Origin: JBOFBH01 sp051657715
GTDB lineage: Bacteria; Actinomycetota; Actinomycetes; Actinomycetales; Angustibacteraceae
Assembly (NCBI GenBank): GCA_051657715.1
Contig: JBOFLF010000025.1
Coordinates: forward strand, 1 to 13,756
Reading direction: 5' to 3'
Length of the DNA: 13,756 bases
This document shows positions 13,578 through 13,756 of this stretch, piece by piece; position 1 is the first letter of the stretch; each line of letters begins with the position of its first letter. Below the pieces are notes generated by a model, which did no database searches, was not told where the DNA came from, and saw only the letters and a program-made list of their open reading frames with translations. Position numbers and translations under genes: made by a program.

Positions 13578-13756
13578 GCGGTAGTCGTAGACGGTTCCCG
13601 CGCTAGATGACCCGCTCTCCAGACCAGTACGCCAGAAGAAGCTGCGCGAGCGCGCGTAACCCGGGGTCTGGATCCCACCCCGACTCCACGCACCCACCAC
13701 GTAGTCATCCCCAAACGTCCCGAACGACACCCGCTTCCACGTCGCAGGCGACATCA
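13575..13756 (-). CDS. C-terminal end of an unrecognised protein (partial)
   Basis: On the minus strand a frame is open from the right window edge to a TAA at 13575-13577, giving about 60 codons. The translation has protein-like composition rich in aromatic residues and glycine: SFGTFGDDYVVGAWSRGGIQ, then ARSRSFFWRTG, ending SSAGTVYDYR. An ATG at 13754 lies two bases from the edge, but this reads like the tail of a longer protein, with alternating strand-forming and turn residues as in secreted beta-rich domains. I do not recognise the family. Third positions are less G/C-rich than in neighbouring genes (TTT, GAT, AGT, GGT, ACT, TCA, TCT occur), hinting at recent transfer or low expression. 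It converges on the TIGR03089 gene. Confidence 0.6.
   Translation of the reverse strand, partial: MSPATWKRVSFGTFGDDYVVGAWSRGGIQTPGYARSRSFFWRTGLESGSSSAGTVYDYR

Noticed and set aside
1..13756. CRISPR arrays, tRNA or rRNA genes, transposases and integrases
   Set aside because: None was seen: no regularly spaced repeats, no RNA gene signatures and no transposase motifs on either strand.

Overview
The window comes from a high-GC actinobacterium. Codon third positions are almost all G or C, Shine-Dalgarno sites of the GGAGG type precede several genes, and one gene belongs to TIGR03089, a family essentially confined to Actinobacteria. The genus cannot be told from this sequence.

Layout. Positions 1-987 (+) hold the C-terminal three quarters of a class III aminotransferase of the glutamate-1-semialdehyde aminotransferase type. 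After a short stretch without a clear gene comes a minus-strand block. Read in its own direction, from 10730 down to 1229, it contains: an NAD-dependent aldehyde dehydrogenase resembling gamma-aminobutyraldehyde dehydrogenase; a complete polyamine-type ABC importer (binding lipoprotein, ATPase, two permeases); a FAD-dependent amine oxidase of the PuuB/OrdL type; after a 168-base gap, a CoA-acylating (methyl)malonate-semialdehyde dehydrogenase; and a MazEF-like toxin-antitoxin pair with its own likely promoter. The first six genes overlap by 4 bases or lie within 1-9 bases of each other, so they look like one translationally coupled operon.

A 330-base control region (10731-11060) separates this operon from a divergent PucR-family regulator (11061-12704, +). 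The region holds several inverted repeats and a sequence close to the Bacillus PucR box. Downstream are a GC-rich hairpin, the TIGR03089 protein (12756-13523, +) and, convergent with it, the C-terminal end of an unrecognised minus-strand gene that runs off the window.

How the genes fit together (inference). The importer brings in putrescine, spermidine or a related diamine. The FAD enzyme oxidises the amine or its derivative to an aldehyde, and the aldehyde dehydrogenase converts that to an omega-amino acid (GABA or beta-alanine). The aminotransferase at the left edge could remove the amino group, and MmsA could turn malonate semialdehyde into acetyl-CoA. This fits the 1,3-diaminopropane / beta-alanine branch of polyamine breakdown at least as well as the GABA branch. 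PucR is the obvious candidate regulator. Most of this is a recognisable catabolic island. The less explained parts are the toxin-antitoxin module attached to its 3' end, the structured divergent control region, an exact 22-base in-frame repeat inside the TIGR03089 gene, and the partial gene at the right edge.
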